Shown in pieces: positions 7,082 to 16,295 of a stretch of DNA of 43,692 nucleotides (position 1 is its first letter; the number at the start of each line of letters is the position of its first letter). The position numbers were made by a program, and so were the translations under genes. The DNA is from an uncultured Geobacteraceae bacterium. Lineage in GTDB: Bacteria; Desulfobacterota; Desulfuromonadia; Geobacterales; Pseudopelobacteraceae. The notes below the pieces were generated by a model. It worked only from the letters and a program-made list of their open reading frames with translations. It was not told the origin of the DNA and did no database searches. The stretch covers positions 1 through 43,692 of the forward strand of contig CAIRBT010000111.1 in the NCBI GenBank assembly GCA_903876875.1, in the 5' to 3' direction.

Positions 7082-9700
7082 ATGGAAAAAGAATTAACAC
7101 AGGTTTGCCGACCACCCCCCTATGCTGTTTCGTCTTTTCCCATAGTCGGTATCGGTACGTCAGCAGGTGGTCTGGAAGCCTTGGAACTTTTTTTAAGCCA
7201 TGTCCCGCGAGAATGCGGCATGGCTTTTGTTGTCATACAGCACCTCTCACCCGATCATCTCGGAAATCTGCCGGAACTCCTGCAGCGCTCAACGTCCATG
7301 AAGGTTGCACAGGTAAATGGCACGGTACCTGTCCTGCCCGATAACGTCTATGTGATCCCTCCCAACAAAGATTTAACGATCATCAACCGGACGCTGCTCC
7401 TGAAGGAACCCATTGCCCGCCATGGTCTTCGCCTGCCGATAAATCTCTTTTTCAGGGCACTGGCAGAGGATTGCGCTGCCCACAGTATCGGGGTGATTCT
7501 CTCCGGCATGGGGAGTGATGGCACCCTGGGGATGCAGGCCATACGGGAGCAGACCGGGCTTACTCTGGTACAGGAACCGTCGACCGCCAAATTTGACAGC
7601 ATGCCACAGAGCGTCATCGCCGCAGGTTTGGCCGACATTGTTGCTCCGGCCAGTGAGCTGCCCAAACGGATCATTGACTATCTCCACTGTGTTATCCCCG
7701 GTATTTCCATTGAACACAACTTGCTGGATAAAGGGCAGAGCGGTTTTCAACGGATAACGACATTACTTAAAAACAAAACGAAGCATGATTTTTCACGTTA
7801 TAAGCCGAGTTCTGTCTATCGTCGCATCGAGCGGCGCATGGGCATTCATAAGATTGATTCCATTGGGGACTATGCAAAGTTTTTGCAAAAGAATGATCAG
7901 GAAGTGGAGTTGCTCTTTAAGGAGATGCTGATCGGTGTCACCAATTTTTTCCGGGATCCGCTCATGTGGGAAGAACTGAAGAATGAGGTGCTACCGAAAG
8001 TGTTGGCGGCCTATCCTGATGGTGGTGACTTGCGAGCGTGGTCATGTGGTTGTTCTACGGGCGAAGAAGCGTATAGTCTGGCAATGCTCTTTCGGGAAGC
8101 CCTTGATACCTGTTCGGAGCCGGATAACTACAGTCTACAGATTTTTGCCTCCGATTTGGATGGTGATGCCATCGACAGAGCCCGTAAGGGGCTTTTCAGT
8201 AGCAAGATAACCTCCGATGTTTCTCCCGAACGGCTCAGTCGGTTTTTCATTAAAAACGACAGCGGGTATCAGATAAGCAAACAGATACGTGAGATGGTCA
8301 TCTTTGCCTGTCATAATGTTATTAAGGATCCGCCGTATACCAAGCTTGACATACTCATCTGCCGTAACCTGTTGATCTATCTTTCAGCCGAACTGCAACA
8401 AAACCTGCTGCCCCTGTTCCATTACAGTCTCAAGCCGGGCGGTCTGCTGTTTCTTGGCAGTGCTGAGTCGGTCGGCATCGGCAGATCGCAATTTTCCTTT
8501 GAGAACAGTCCGTCGAAGCTCTTTCTGCGCAATGAAAATGAACTTCCGCCCAAGGAGATTACCTTCCCGACAAACTTTACCTCGTACTATGCAGGGCCAT
8601 CATCACGGGAGTTTCTTATGCCAAAATTCACCGACAATCTCCAACCACTGGTTGACCGACTTATTCTGCAGCATTTTTCAACACCGACTGTTCTTGTCAA
8701 CGACCAGGGGGATATTGTCTATATCAGTGGTCGCACCGGCAAATATCTTGAACCGGCAGCCGGTAAGGTAAGTACGAACATCTTTGCCATGGCACGGGAA
8801 GGGTTGCTCTATGAATTGGGGGGAGCGTTCCGGAAGGTTTTGCTCCAGCGTGAACCGATCACGGTGCGGGCACCACTCGCGGAAGAGCATGGCCACGGTC
8901 TTGTGGTTGACGTGACGCTGATCAGGCTTGAAGCACCCGAAACGCTGAAAGGGATGGTGCTGATCTCTTTCAAAGATGTGGTGCCGTTACCGAAACGGCA
9001 GCGACGTACCGGCACACTTCCCGATATCAGCCAGTATGAGGAAATGGAACAGTCCCTGCTGAAGAGCAGGAACGAACTGCGGTTTGCCCATGAGGAGACA
9101 CAGGCCTCCCAGGAAGAGCTCAAATCTATTAATGAAGAACTCCAGTCCACCAACGAGGAACTTCAATCAACCAATGAAGAGCTGACCACGTCAAAAGAAG
9201 AAATGCAGTCGATGAATGAGGAACTACAGAGCGTCAACTCCGAGCAGACGGCTCGGCTCGAAGAATATATGCAGGCCAGTAACGACATGGAAAACCTGCT
9301 CAACAGTACGGAAATTGTCACCATTTTTCTCGATGATCACCTGCAGGTGCGTCGTTTTACCTCCGGGATCAACCGACTCTTTAAGCTAATTCCCAGTGAT
9401 GTGGGGAGGCCATTGACCGATATTGTCTCTAACCTTGACTATCCACAACTATTCAACCACGTACAGGACGTGCTTAATAAGCTGATTTCAATCGAAAATC
9501 AACTGCCGACGCTGGATGGTCGCTGGTTTTTGGTGCGGATCATGCCGTACCGCACCAAAGAAAAGTTGGTTGATGGTGTGGTGATTACCTGTATAGACAT
9601 AACGACGGCAAAGACGGTTGAGGATGAACTGCGGGCGGAGAATACGCGGCTTAATGCCCTGCTGCAGTCACAGATGACACCATGGCTATCCGGAGCGTAG
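7082..9700 (+). CDS. CheB-CheR-PAS fusion protein (methylesterase/methyltransferase)
   Basis: This 872-residue signalling protein has an N-terminal CheB methylesterase domain (about 18-200) with the expected triad Ser27 (GTSAGG), His54 and Asp146 (GMGSDG). A CheR methyltransferase follows (about 215-490) with a SAM-binding WSCGCSTGEEAYSLAM and CRNLLIYL. A coiled coil of repeated STNEEL units lies at about 680-720, then a C-terminal PAS-like domain (about 730-850). There is no receiver domain on the CheB part. Such fusions are linked to sensory kinases rather than to classic flagellar clusters. I chose ATG 7082 because GAGGTGG precedes it by six bases, over an in-frame GTG at 7061. It is followed by a response regulator and a hybrid kinase, suggesting one pathway. 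Both active sites look intact. Confidence 0.92.
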   Translation: MEKELTQVCRPPPYAVSSFPIVGIGTSAGGLEALELFLSHVPRECGMAFVVIQHLSPDHLGNLPELLQRSTSMKVAQVNGTVPVLPDNVYVIPPNKDLTIINRTLLLKEPIARHGLRLPINLFFRALAEDCAAHSIGVILSGMGSDGTLGMQAIREQTGLTLVQEPSTAKFDSMPQSVIAAGLADIVAPASELPKRIIDYLHCVIPGISIEHNLLDKGQSGFQRITTLLKNKTKHDFSRYKPSSVYRRIERRMGIHKIDSIGDYAKFLQKNDQEVELLFKEMLIGVTNFFRDPLMWEELKNEVLPKVLAAYPDGGDLRAWSCGCSTGEEAYSLAMLFREALDTCSEPDNYSLQIFASDLDGDAIDRARKGLFSSKITSDVSPERLSRFFIKNDSGYQISKQIREMVIFACHNVIKDPPYTKLDILICRNLLIYLSAELQQNLLPLFHYSLKPGGLLFLGSAESVGIGRSQFSFENSPSKLFLRNENELPPKEITFPTNFTSYYAGPSSREFLMPKFTDNLQPLVDRLILQHFSTPTVLVNDQGDIVYISGRTGKYLEPAAGKVSTNIFAMAREGLLYELGGAFRKVLLQREPITVRAPLAEEHGHGLVVDVTLIRLEAPETLKGMVLISFKDVVPLPKRQRRTGTLPDISQYEEMEQSLLKSRNELRFAHEETQASQEELKSINEELQSTNEELQSTNEELTTSKEEMQSMNEELQSVNSEQTARLEEYMQASNDMENLLNSTEIVTIFLDDHLQVRRFTSGINRLFKLIPSDVGRPLTDIVSNLDYPQLFNHVQDVLNKLISIENQLPTLDGRWFLVRIMPYRTKEKLVDGVVITCIDITTAKTVEDELRAENTRLNALLQSQMTPWLSGA

Positions 9701-9797
9701 TGGATAAAGCCGGCATGTATAAAGGGGGTGTAGTGTGTGTTTAATGCTGATGGTCGATGATAATAACTGTAACTAAACTTGATGAGAGGGGGAAATT

Positions 9798-10217
9798 GTG
9801 AAAACGCTCATAGTAGAAGACGACACTGCCAGCAGTAAATTGATGCAGGCGATGCTGACGCCGTTTGGTGAATGCCTTGTTGCTATTGATGGCTTGGAGG
9901 CCATTGCACTGTTTCAGGCGGAACTGGCGAAAGGTGTACCCTTTGATCTGGTATGCCTTGACATAATGATGCCGGATGTTGGTGGTCAGGAGGTGTTGAC
10001 CACGATCCGTGCGCTCGAAGAACAGCTGAAAATCCTTCCGCCAAAAAATGTGAAAATAATTATGACCACCGCCTTGAGCGACAAGAAGAATATTTTGGGG
10101 GCCTTTACCAATCAGTGTGAAGCATATCTGATAAAGCCCATCGAGTATGAACAGCTTGATAGGCAGATACGGCTCCTTGGATTGGTCAACGAAGCGGGGA
10201 GCCCGACAGTTACCTAA
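9798..10217 (+). CDS. Single-domain response regulator
   Basis: This 139-residue protein is a stand-alone receiver domain. Key residues are the acidic pair D8/D9, phosphoacceptor D55 (CLDIMMPD), T90/T91 and K113 (LIKPIE). There is no output domain, so it likely acts by protein contact or in a phosphorelay. The GTG start is preceded by GAGGGGG at about 9785-9791. It sits between the CheB-CheR fusion and the Hpt-containing hybrid kinase, in the same direction, and could take phosphate from the Hpt domain. Confidence 0.9.
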   Translation: MKTLIVEDDTASSKLMQAMLTPFGECLVAIDGLEAIALFQAELAKGVPFDLVCLDIMMPDVGGQEVLTTIRALEEQLKILPPKNVKIIMTTALSDKKNILGAFTNQCEAYLIKPIEYEQLDRQIRLLGLVNEAGSPTVT

Positions 10218-10271
10218 GGGCGGCGTTACGGTATATTTACTGACGGAGGGGTAACGGAAGGAATCACAATC

Positions 10272-13200
10272 ATGAAACCGATGTCAATCGTTACACAGTA
10301 TGCCTTGCGTAAAACGGCAGAAGAAAAGGTGTGTCAGACCCAAAACAGGGGGGATGACGCATTGCAGGGGGAGTTGAATGCCCAAAAACTGCTCCATGAG
10401 CTGCAGGTTCATCAGGTTGAGCTTGAAATGCAGAATACGGAACTGCTCCATTCTCAACGGGAGTTGGAATCACTGCTTTCCCAGTATACCCTGTTGTACG
10501 ATTTTGCCCCCGTGGGCTATGTGACACTGGATCGCTCCGGCGATATTCTCAAGTGTAATCTTGTGGCGGCCACTCTGGTCGGAGCGGTACGGTCACAGCT
10601 GACCGGTAAGCCATTTTGCACGTTTGTGGCGACAGAGGATCACCTCACCTTGAGGGAATTTACACGTAAGGTCTTTCTCAAACAAGCAGAACGGCAAGAG
10701 TGTGAGGTTTGTCTTGCCATACTTAACCATCCCCCCCTCTATGTCCAGTTGGAAGGGCGTGCCAATGGCTCCGAGATGGAGTGCCTTTTGATAATGACCG
10801 ACGTCACTGCCCTGCGGCTTGAAGAACAGAAGTTTCGCATAGTCGCAGAAAATACCGCCGATTGGGAGTTCTGGATTACCCCCACGGGGGATTTTGTCTA
10901 TAACTCACCGGCCTGCTGGAAGATTACCGGCCATAATCCGGAAGCCTTTTTTACCGTTCCCTCATTGATGATGGAGATTATTCACCCGGAAGATAGAGAA
11001 CTGTTTGCCCTCCACCGCCATGAATATGCAGAGCAAGGTGTGGGGGCGGAAATTGACATTCGCATCATCAGGGCCGACGGCGAGATCCGTTGGATTAACC
11101 ATGTTTGCAATCCGGTGTACGACAAGACACAGCTGTTCATAGGCACTCGGGGGAGCAATCGCGATATTACGGAGCGTAAGCGGATAGAATGGCAGGTGGC
11201 AGGGCTTGCCAAACTCAAGGAACAGTTGATTGCCCCCTTGCGGCTCGCCGAAAAACTGAAACGGATAACCGATGGTATTGTTGAATTTTTTGATGCGGAT
11301 TTTACGCGGATTTGGCATATCAGGGAGTGTGACGTCCGTGAACATGACTGCCTCCACGGCTGTGACAACAAACCCACCGAACTATGCCAGCAGAGTGGAG
11401 AGTGCCTCCATCTTATGGCCAGTTCAGGTCGCTATCGTCATCTTGACGGTGCCCATCGGAGAGTCCCGTTCGGGCAGTACAAAATTGGTAAAATTGCCTC
11501 GGGAGAAGAACTACGTTTTATGACCAATGATGTAGCCAACGACCCCCGTATCCATAACCATGGGTGGGCACGGAAACTTGGTCTGGTCTCTTTTGCCGGG
11601 TTCAGGATTGTTGCCGAAGATGGGACACCCATGGGGGTTCTGGCCTTATTTAGCAAAAAGCCTATTCAAACGGTGGAGATGGAGCTGCTGGCCGATCTCG
11701 CTAACTTCACGTCACATGTCATTATCACCTCACTGAACCATGCCATCCTGCGGGAACGGGAAGCTAAATTCAGGGCACTTTTTGAAAATGCCAATGATGC
11801 GATCTTGATCATGGATAATAGTACCTTTATTGACTGTAATGTCAAGGCAACGGAGATATTCCACTGTTCACGAGAGCAGATCGTTGGGGTTGAACCATAC
11901 CGGTTGTCACCGGAACTGCAACCGGGGGGGCTGAACTCCACCGATGAGGCGCTGGTTCATATTAATTTAGCGTTAACTGGTCAGGCACAATTTTATGAGT
12001 GGACACATCTCCACTACGATGGCACCCCCTTTGATGCTGAAGTAAGTCTCAATGTTATTGAGTTCGGCGGTGGAAAACGTATCCAGGCCATTATCAGGAA
12101 TGTGTCGGAACGGAAGCATATCGAGCGAGAGCTGCTGCATACCACGTTGGCTGCTGAAGCCGCCAACATCGCCAAGGGGCAGTTTATAGCCAATATGAGT
12201 CACGAAATCCGCACCCCCATGAACGGTGTGATTGGTATGACTTCTTTACTTATGAATACCAACCTCGATGAAACCCAAAGGGAATACGTTGCAACGATCC
12301 GCTCCAGTGGCAAAACGCTTCTCAATCTCATTAATGACATTCTGGATATTGCCAAGATTGAGGCTCATAAAATGGAGCTTGAATCCTCGCTGTTTGATGT
12401 GCATAGCTTGCTGCGTGATACGTTTACTCAGTTTTCAGTGGCAGCAGGTGAAAAAGGGCTCGAACTACTGATAGAGAGTGACCCGGCTGTGCCACATCTG
12501 CTGAAAGGCGATATGTGGCGTCTGCGTCAGGTAGTCACCAATCTCGTGGGGAATGCCATCAAGTTCACCGCCGCTGGTCATGTGCGGCTCCAGCTACAGA
12601 CAACCGTGGCAAACGGCTCTGAAGTTATGCTTCATTTTACCGTTGGCGACAGTGGTATCGGCATTTCTCATGAGAATATTCAGCATATTTTCAAGCCGTT
12701 TGTGCAGGCGGATGGCTCAACAACCAGGCAATTCGGCGGCACGGGACTTGGCTTGGCTATTTGCAAACAACTCGTTGGTTTGATGGGGGGCACTATTTCG
12801 GTGTCAAGTACGGAAGGGAAAGGGTCTGAGTTCTGCTTTTCCGTGAGAGTCGATACACCAACTGTTGAGGAAGTACGCTTATTCAATGACATAGAGTGTT
12901 CAAAATTACCATCTCAACAGGATACTCTTACCCCGACGGCTTCTTTTAAGCTGCTGCTGGCAGAGGATGATGCTGTCAACCAGAAGGTTGCCCGGGCACT
13001 CCTGTCGCAGCTTGGCCACGCAGTAACGGTTGTTGAAAATGGCACAGAGGCAATCACCGCCCTCAAGGAACATGACTATGACCTGGTGCTGATGGATTGT
13101 ATGATGCCGGTTATGGGGGGCTTTGAAGCAACAGCTGTCATTCGGGACCCCCACTCAGCAGTGCGCAACCACCAGATCCCGGTAATTGCCTTGACCGCCG

Positions 13201-13691
13201 ATGCTTTTCAGAGTGATCGGGAAAAATGTTTAGCAGCAGGAATGACTGATTATCTGACCAAACCCTATGAAATTGACGAGTTGCGTCATATGATTGATAA
13301 GTGGCTTACGACGGAGGCTCCTGGGGAGGTTACACTCCGCGATGGGGAACTGTTTCATCGGGATATCTTACTGAAACGAAGCTTGAATGACAGAACGCTC
13401 GCAGACGAAGTGGCTCATCTGTTCATGGCATGTTGCAAACCAACTGTTGATGCCATTAAGGGAGCCATTGTGCGGGGGGATCTTGAGGAGTTGGGGCAGA
13501 AAGCCCATAAACTGAAAGGTTCGGCGTCATGTGTTGCCTTGCCGTTACTGTCACAGACCGCCGGGGAGATGGAGAAGAGAGCCACCACCGGTTCCCCCCA
13601 CAGTGCCGCTGAGCTGTTGCCCCTGCTCGAACAGCATCTTGAGCTGTCCCTGGCCGCATTACGTGAATTTTTGAACTTGCCCGGTGTTTGA
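10272..13691 (+). CDS. Hybrid histidine kinase, PAS-PAS-GAF-PAS-HK-REC-Hpt
   Basis: This 1139-residue protein has no obvious membrane segment and is probably cytoplasmic. In order: an N-terminal coiled coil (30-65), PAS (about 70-180), PAS with PAC (about 190-310), a cysteine-rich GAF-like domain (about 315-500), PAS (about 505-620), HisKA with His644 (SHEIRTPMNGV), HATPase_c with NAIKF and GGTGLGLAI, a receiver with Asp942 (MDCMMPVMGG), and Hpt with His1079 (AHKLKGSAS). All phosphotransfer residues are present, so a full His-Asp-His relay is possible, with the preceding response regulator as a likely final acceptor. The GAF-like region carries several Cys residues near C-H-x-x-C spacing, which might bind metal or sense redox; that is inference. 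Confidence 0.92.
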   Translation: MKPMSIVTQYALRKTAEEKVCQTQNRGDDALQGELNAQKLLHELQVHQVELEMQNTELLHSQRELESLLSQYTLLYDFAPVGYVTLDRSGDILKCNLVAATLVGAVRSQLTGKPFCTFVATEDHLTLREFTRKVFLKQAERQECEVCLAILNHPPLYVQLEGRANGSEMECLLIMTDVTALRLEEQKFRIVAENTADWEFWITPTGDFVYNSPACWKITGHNPEAFFTVPSLMMEIIHPEDRELFALHRHEYAEQGVGAEIDIRIIRADGEIRWINHVCNPVYDKTQLFIGTRGSNRDITERKRIEWQVAGLAKLKEQLIAPLRLAEKLKRITDGIVEFFDADFTRIWHIRECDVREHDCLHGCDNKPTELCQQSGECLHLMASSGRYRHLDGAHRRVPFGQYKIGKIASGEELRFMTNDVANDPRIHNHGWARKLGLVSFAGFRIVAEDGTPMGVLALFSKKPIQTVEMELLADLANFTSHVIITSLNHAILREREAKFRALFENANDAILIMDNSTFIDCNVKATEIFHCSREQIVGVEPYRLSPELQPGGLNSTDEALVHINLALTGQAQFYEWTHLHYDGTPFDAEVSLNVIEFGGGKRIQAIIRNVSERKHIERELLHTTLAAEAANIAKGQFIANMSHEIRTPMNGVIGMTSLLMNTNLDETQREYVATIRSSGKTLLNLINDILDIAKIEAHKMELESSLFDVHSLLRDTFTQFSVAAGEKGLELLIESDPAVPHLLKGDMWRLRQVVTNLVGNAIKFTAAGHVRLQLQTTVANGSEVMLHFTVGDSGIGISHENIQHIFKPFVQADGSTTRQFGGTGLGLAICKQLVGLMGGTISVSSTEGKGSEFCFSVRVDTPTVEEVRLFNDIECSKLPSQQDTLTPTASFKLLLAEDDAVNQKVARALLSQLGHAVTVVENGTEAITALKEHDYDLVLMDCMMPVMGGFEATAVIRDPHSAVRNHQIPVIALTADAFQSDREKCLAAGMTDYLTKPYEIDELRHMIDKWLTTEAPGEVTLRDGELFHRDILLKRSLNDRTLADEVAHLFMACCKPTVDAIKGAIVRGDLEELGQKAHKLKGSASCVALPLLSQTAGEMEKRATTGSPHSAAELLPLLEQHLELSLAALREFLNLPGV

Positions 13692-13704
13692 TGGTTTCAC
13701 CGGG
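13680..13704 (+). terminator. Hairpin at the end of the hybrid-kinase gene
   Basis: CCCGGTG and CACCGGG form a perfect 7-bp stem with an 11-base loop, overlapping the kinase stop codon. No T-run follows, so this is a weak or factor-assisted terminator, or an mRNA-end stabiliser. Confidence 0.4.
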
Positions 13705-13952
13705 TAATGAGTGTCAACCAAATGGTGACATCACCGGCTGTTCCGTGAAGTTAGGCAAGTTGCTTTCTCTCACCCCGGATCACTTCGCCAACGTGCTTTC
13801 TTGAATTGTGGACGTGCTTTATAAGGCACTGTTTTGTTGATATATTTGTGCATTCAAGCATGCCAAATGTGGGTGAGGAAACTCCGCATGGTTGTAATTC
13901 CTCCCGTTTCCCGCTATTGTTGCACCTCACTGACTGAAAGGAGATTTACGTT

Positions 13953-15167
13953 ATGGTTACCTTTGAAGAGGCGCGTGCCATCATACTGGATAATGCCACT
14001 GCTGTCGGCATAGAACGGATTTCACTGCTGGAGTCGGTCGGCAGGATTGTGGCTGAGGACCTGGTGGCACCGTGGGATTTGCCACTCTGGAATAATTCGG
14101 CCATGGATGGTTATGCCGTCCGCTCGTCGGATTACAGAGATGGTCTGCGTCGCCTGACGGTGACCGGGGTTATCAATGCCGGCAGTCGGGCCGATGGTAT
14201 TGCGGTTGAGGCCGGCTGTGCCGTGAGGATTATGACCGGTGCCCCCACCCCGGAGGGGTGCGATGCGGTGGTGCCGGTTGAGGAGACCGATAACGGTGCC
14301 GGAGAGGTGCTGCTGCAGGCAGCGGTGAAAGCGGGACAGCATATCCGGGTTCGTGGTGAAGATGTGACGGCAGGTACGCTGTTTCTTCGGAAGGGTGCCC
14401 GCATCCGCCCGCCGGAAATCAATATGCTGGCCGGTTTCGGCATGGCGCTGGTGCCGGTGTATCGTCGTCCCACGGTGGCCATACTCTCCACCGGTGACGA
14501 ATTGGTGGAACTGGGGCAGACCCCCGGTGCCGGAGAGATCATCAACAGCAATGCCCTCTCCCTGGCCGCCTCGGTGACGGAATGCGGTGCCATCCCTCGT
14601 ATTATCGGCATTGCCCGGGATAATCGGGAGTGCCACCGTGAAAAGCTGCAGGAAGGGTTACGGGCCGATGTGCTGATCACTTCGGCAGGAGTATCGGCCG
14701 GTGACTGCGATCTGGTGCGGGATGTGCTGGCAGAGTTGGGGGCAACCCAGCTGTTCTGGAAGGTGGGGATCAAGCCGGGGGGGCCCCTGGCCTTTGCCCT
14801 CTCTGGCACAACGCCGGTGTTCTCCCTGCCGGGCAATCCGGTCTCCACCATGATGACCTTTGAAGAATTCGTGCGTCCCGCACTGCTCCGGATGCAGGGG
14901 GAAGAACGGGTACTGCGTCCCCTCTTTTCGGTGGTGATGGAGGAACCGTTGAGTAAAAAGCCGGGTAAGGTGCAGATTGTCCGGTTGCGTCTTGAAAAGC
15001 GGGGGGGATGTTGGTATGGCCGCTCCGCCGGAAACCAGCAGACCGCTATCCTGAAAACCATGGTTGATGCCCAGGCTGTGGCGCTGCTTCCCGCCGAAAA
15101 TTCCGGTGTGGCGGCCGGTGATGAGGTAATGGCCCATTTTTACGGAAATTATATCGAACGGGAGTAA
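13953..15167 (+). CDS. moeA: Molybdopterin molybdotransferase MoeA
   Basis: This 404-residue protein catalyses insertion of molybdate into adenylylated molybdopterin, the last step of molybdenum cofactor synthesis. The N-terminal MoeA domain covers about 1-165 (WNNSAMDGYAVRS, RIMTGAPTPEGCDAVVP, GEDV). The MoCF-binding core spans about 175-315 with STGDELV and SAGVSAGDCDLV, and the GNPVSTMMTFEEF segment. The C-terminal beta domain follows. Length is typical. AAAGGAG precedes the ATG. The nfo gene follows after 5 bp, so they are likely cotranscribed. The 261-bp upstream region was inspected for a Moco riboswitch and none was recognised; a 9-bp direct repeat ACGTGCTTT occurs at 13791 and 13812. 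Confidence 0.95.
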   Translation: MVTFEEARAIILDNATAVGIERISLLESVGRIVAEDLVAPWDLPLWNNSAMDGYAVRSSDYRDGLRRLTVTGVINAGSRADGIAVEAGCAVRIMTGAPTPEGCDAVVPVEETDNGAGEVLLQAAVKAGQHIRVRGEDVTAGTLFLRKGARIRPPEINMLAGFGMALVPVYRRPTVAILSTGDELVELGQTPGAGEIINSNALSLAASVTECGAIPRIIGIARDNRECHREKLQEGLRADVLITSAGVSAGDCDLVRDVLAELGATQLFWKVGIKPGGPLAFALSGTTPVFSLPGNPVSTMMTFEEFVRPALLRMQGEERVLRPLFSVVMEEPLSKKPGKVQIVRLRLEKRGGCWYGRSAGNQQTAILKTMVDAQAVALLPAENSGVAAGDEVMAHFYGNYIERE

Positions 15168-15172
15168 CAGAC

Positions 15173-16024
15173 ATGAACGATTATCTTGGTGCCCATATGT
15201 CCATTTCGGGAGGTCTCCATCTGGCCATTGACCGTGCCGTAGCGGCTGGTTGCAGCGTCGTGCAGATTTTTACCCGTAATTCCAATCAGTGGAAGGGAAA
15301 GGCGGTCAGTGGCGGCGACGCGGAGCTGTTTCGCAGCAAATTTGCCGCATCGGGGCTGAAGGAGGTCATCTCCCATGATATCTACCTGATTAACCTTGCT
15401 GCTCCGGAGGGGGAGACCCGTGACAAGAGTCTTGCCGCCTTTCGGGACGAGCTGGAAACCTGCGCCCGCCTCGGCATCGGCAAGGTGGTAATGCACCCCG
15501 GGTCCCACCTGTCCGATCCGCCTGCCGTGGGGCTTGAGCGGGTTATTGCCGCCTTTGACCAGCTGTTCACGGAAGTGCCCCAGTTTGAGGGAAAGGTGCT
15601 GCTGGAAACCACGGCGGGGCAGGGGAGCAATCTGGGCAGGACCTTTGAAGAGCTGGCGACGATCATTGACGGAAGCCGCTTTCCTGATAAATTCGGGGTC
15701 TGCCTGGATACCTGTCATACCTTTGCCGCCGGTTACAATACGGCCACCGAGGAGGGGTACCGTGATACCATGGGACAGTTTGACCGGTTGATCGGCCTGG
15801 ACCGGCTCCTCTGCTTCCATTTTAATGATTCAAAAAAGGGGCTGGGATCACGGGTTGACCGGCATGAACATATCGGTCAGGGTACCCTGGGGATGAATCC
15901 GTTTCGTTTCTTCCTGAACGATGGCCGTTTTGCCACCGTACCAAAAATTCTTGAAACTCCCAAGGGGGACAACGAGGAGATGGACGGGGTGAATCTTGCA
16001 CTGTTGCGGGGGTTGATTGCCTGA
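15173..16024 (+). CDS. nfo: Endonuclease IV (deoxyribonuclease IV)
   Basis: This 283-residue AP endonuclease acts in base-excision repair, cutting 5' of abasic sites with a trinuclear zinc centre in a TIM barrel. Metal-ligand motifs are visible in order: GAHMSISGG, VMHPGSH, LLETTAGQG, CLDTCHTFAAGY, FHFNDSKKGLGSRVDRHEHIGQG in two parts, and ILETPKGD. The start ATG has GGGAG within the moeA stop region. Gene order moeA-nfo probably reflects a shared promoter rather than a shared function. The convergent DUF3820/uvrA unit, also DNA repair, follows. Confidence 0.95.
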   Translation: MNDYLGAHMSISGGLHLAIDRAVAAGCSVVQIFTRNSNQWKGKAVSGGDAELFRSKFAASGLKEVISHDIYLINLAAPEGETRDKSLAAFRDELETCARLGIGKVVMHPGSHLSDPPAVGLERVIAAFDQLFTEVPQFEGKVLLETTAGQGSNLGRTFEELATIIDGSRFPDKFGVCLDTCHTFAAGYNTATEEGYRDTMGQFDRLIGLDRLLCFHFNDSKKGLGSRVDRHEHIGQGTLGMNPFRFFLNDGRFATVPKILETPKGDNEEMDGVNLALLRGLIA

Positions 16025-16031
16025 GAATCCC

Positions 16032-16277
16032 CTATTTCAGCCGATCAAAAAGATATTCCAGCCCGTTGACCTTAATCTCATAAACTGTTTGTAACATCTC
16101 CCCCAGTTTGCCCGGCGGAAATCCCTCTCCGGCGAACCAGACCACGTACGGCTCGGGCAGGTCCACGAGCCGTCGTCCCTGATATTTGCCGAAGGGCATC
16201 CGCATGGCGGCCAGTTCCAGCAGTTTTGAATGGTCGAAGGGGAGGCACTCCCCCCTCACTTCAGTGCTCGTATTCAT
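16032..16277 (-). CDS. DUF3820 family protein
   Basis: This 81-residue protein has the DUF3820 signature MPFGKYQGRRLVDLPEPYVVWF followed by a short helical tail. The family is small and of unknown function; putative quorum-sensing or nucleic-acid roles have been suggested without firm evidence. I chose ATG 16277 over an in-frame TTG at 16286 because GGAG is well placed. It starts 18 bp after the uvrA stop on the same strand, so it is likely the second gene of that operon. Confidence 0.8.
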   Translation of the reverse strand: MNTSTEVRGECLPFDHSKLLELAAMRMPFGKYQGRRLVDLPEPYVVWFAGEGFPPGKLGEMLQTVYEIKVNGLEYLFDRLK

Positions 16278-16295
16278 CTGCAACAACTCCGGTGA

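Noticed and set aside
13692..13952. Molybdenum cofactor riboswitch before moeA
   Set aside because: No conserved aptamer core was recognised; only a short bulged dyad and a 9-bp direct repeat are visible.
14132..15061. 309-codon minus-strand frame over moeA
   Set aside because: It is a shadow of moeA codon bias; the translation is Arg/Ser/Pro-rich without any domain.
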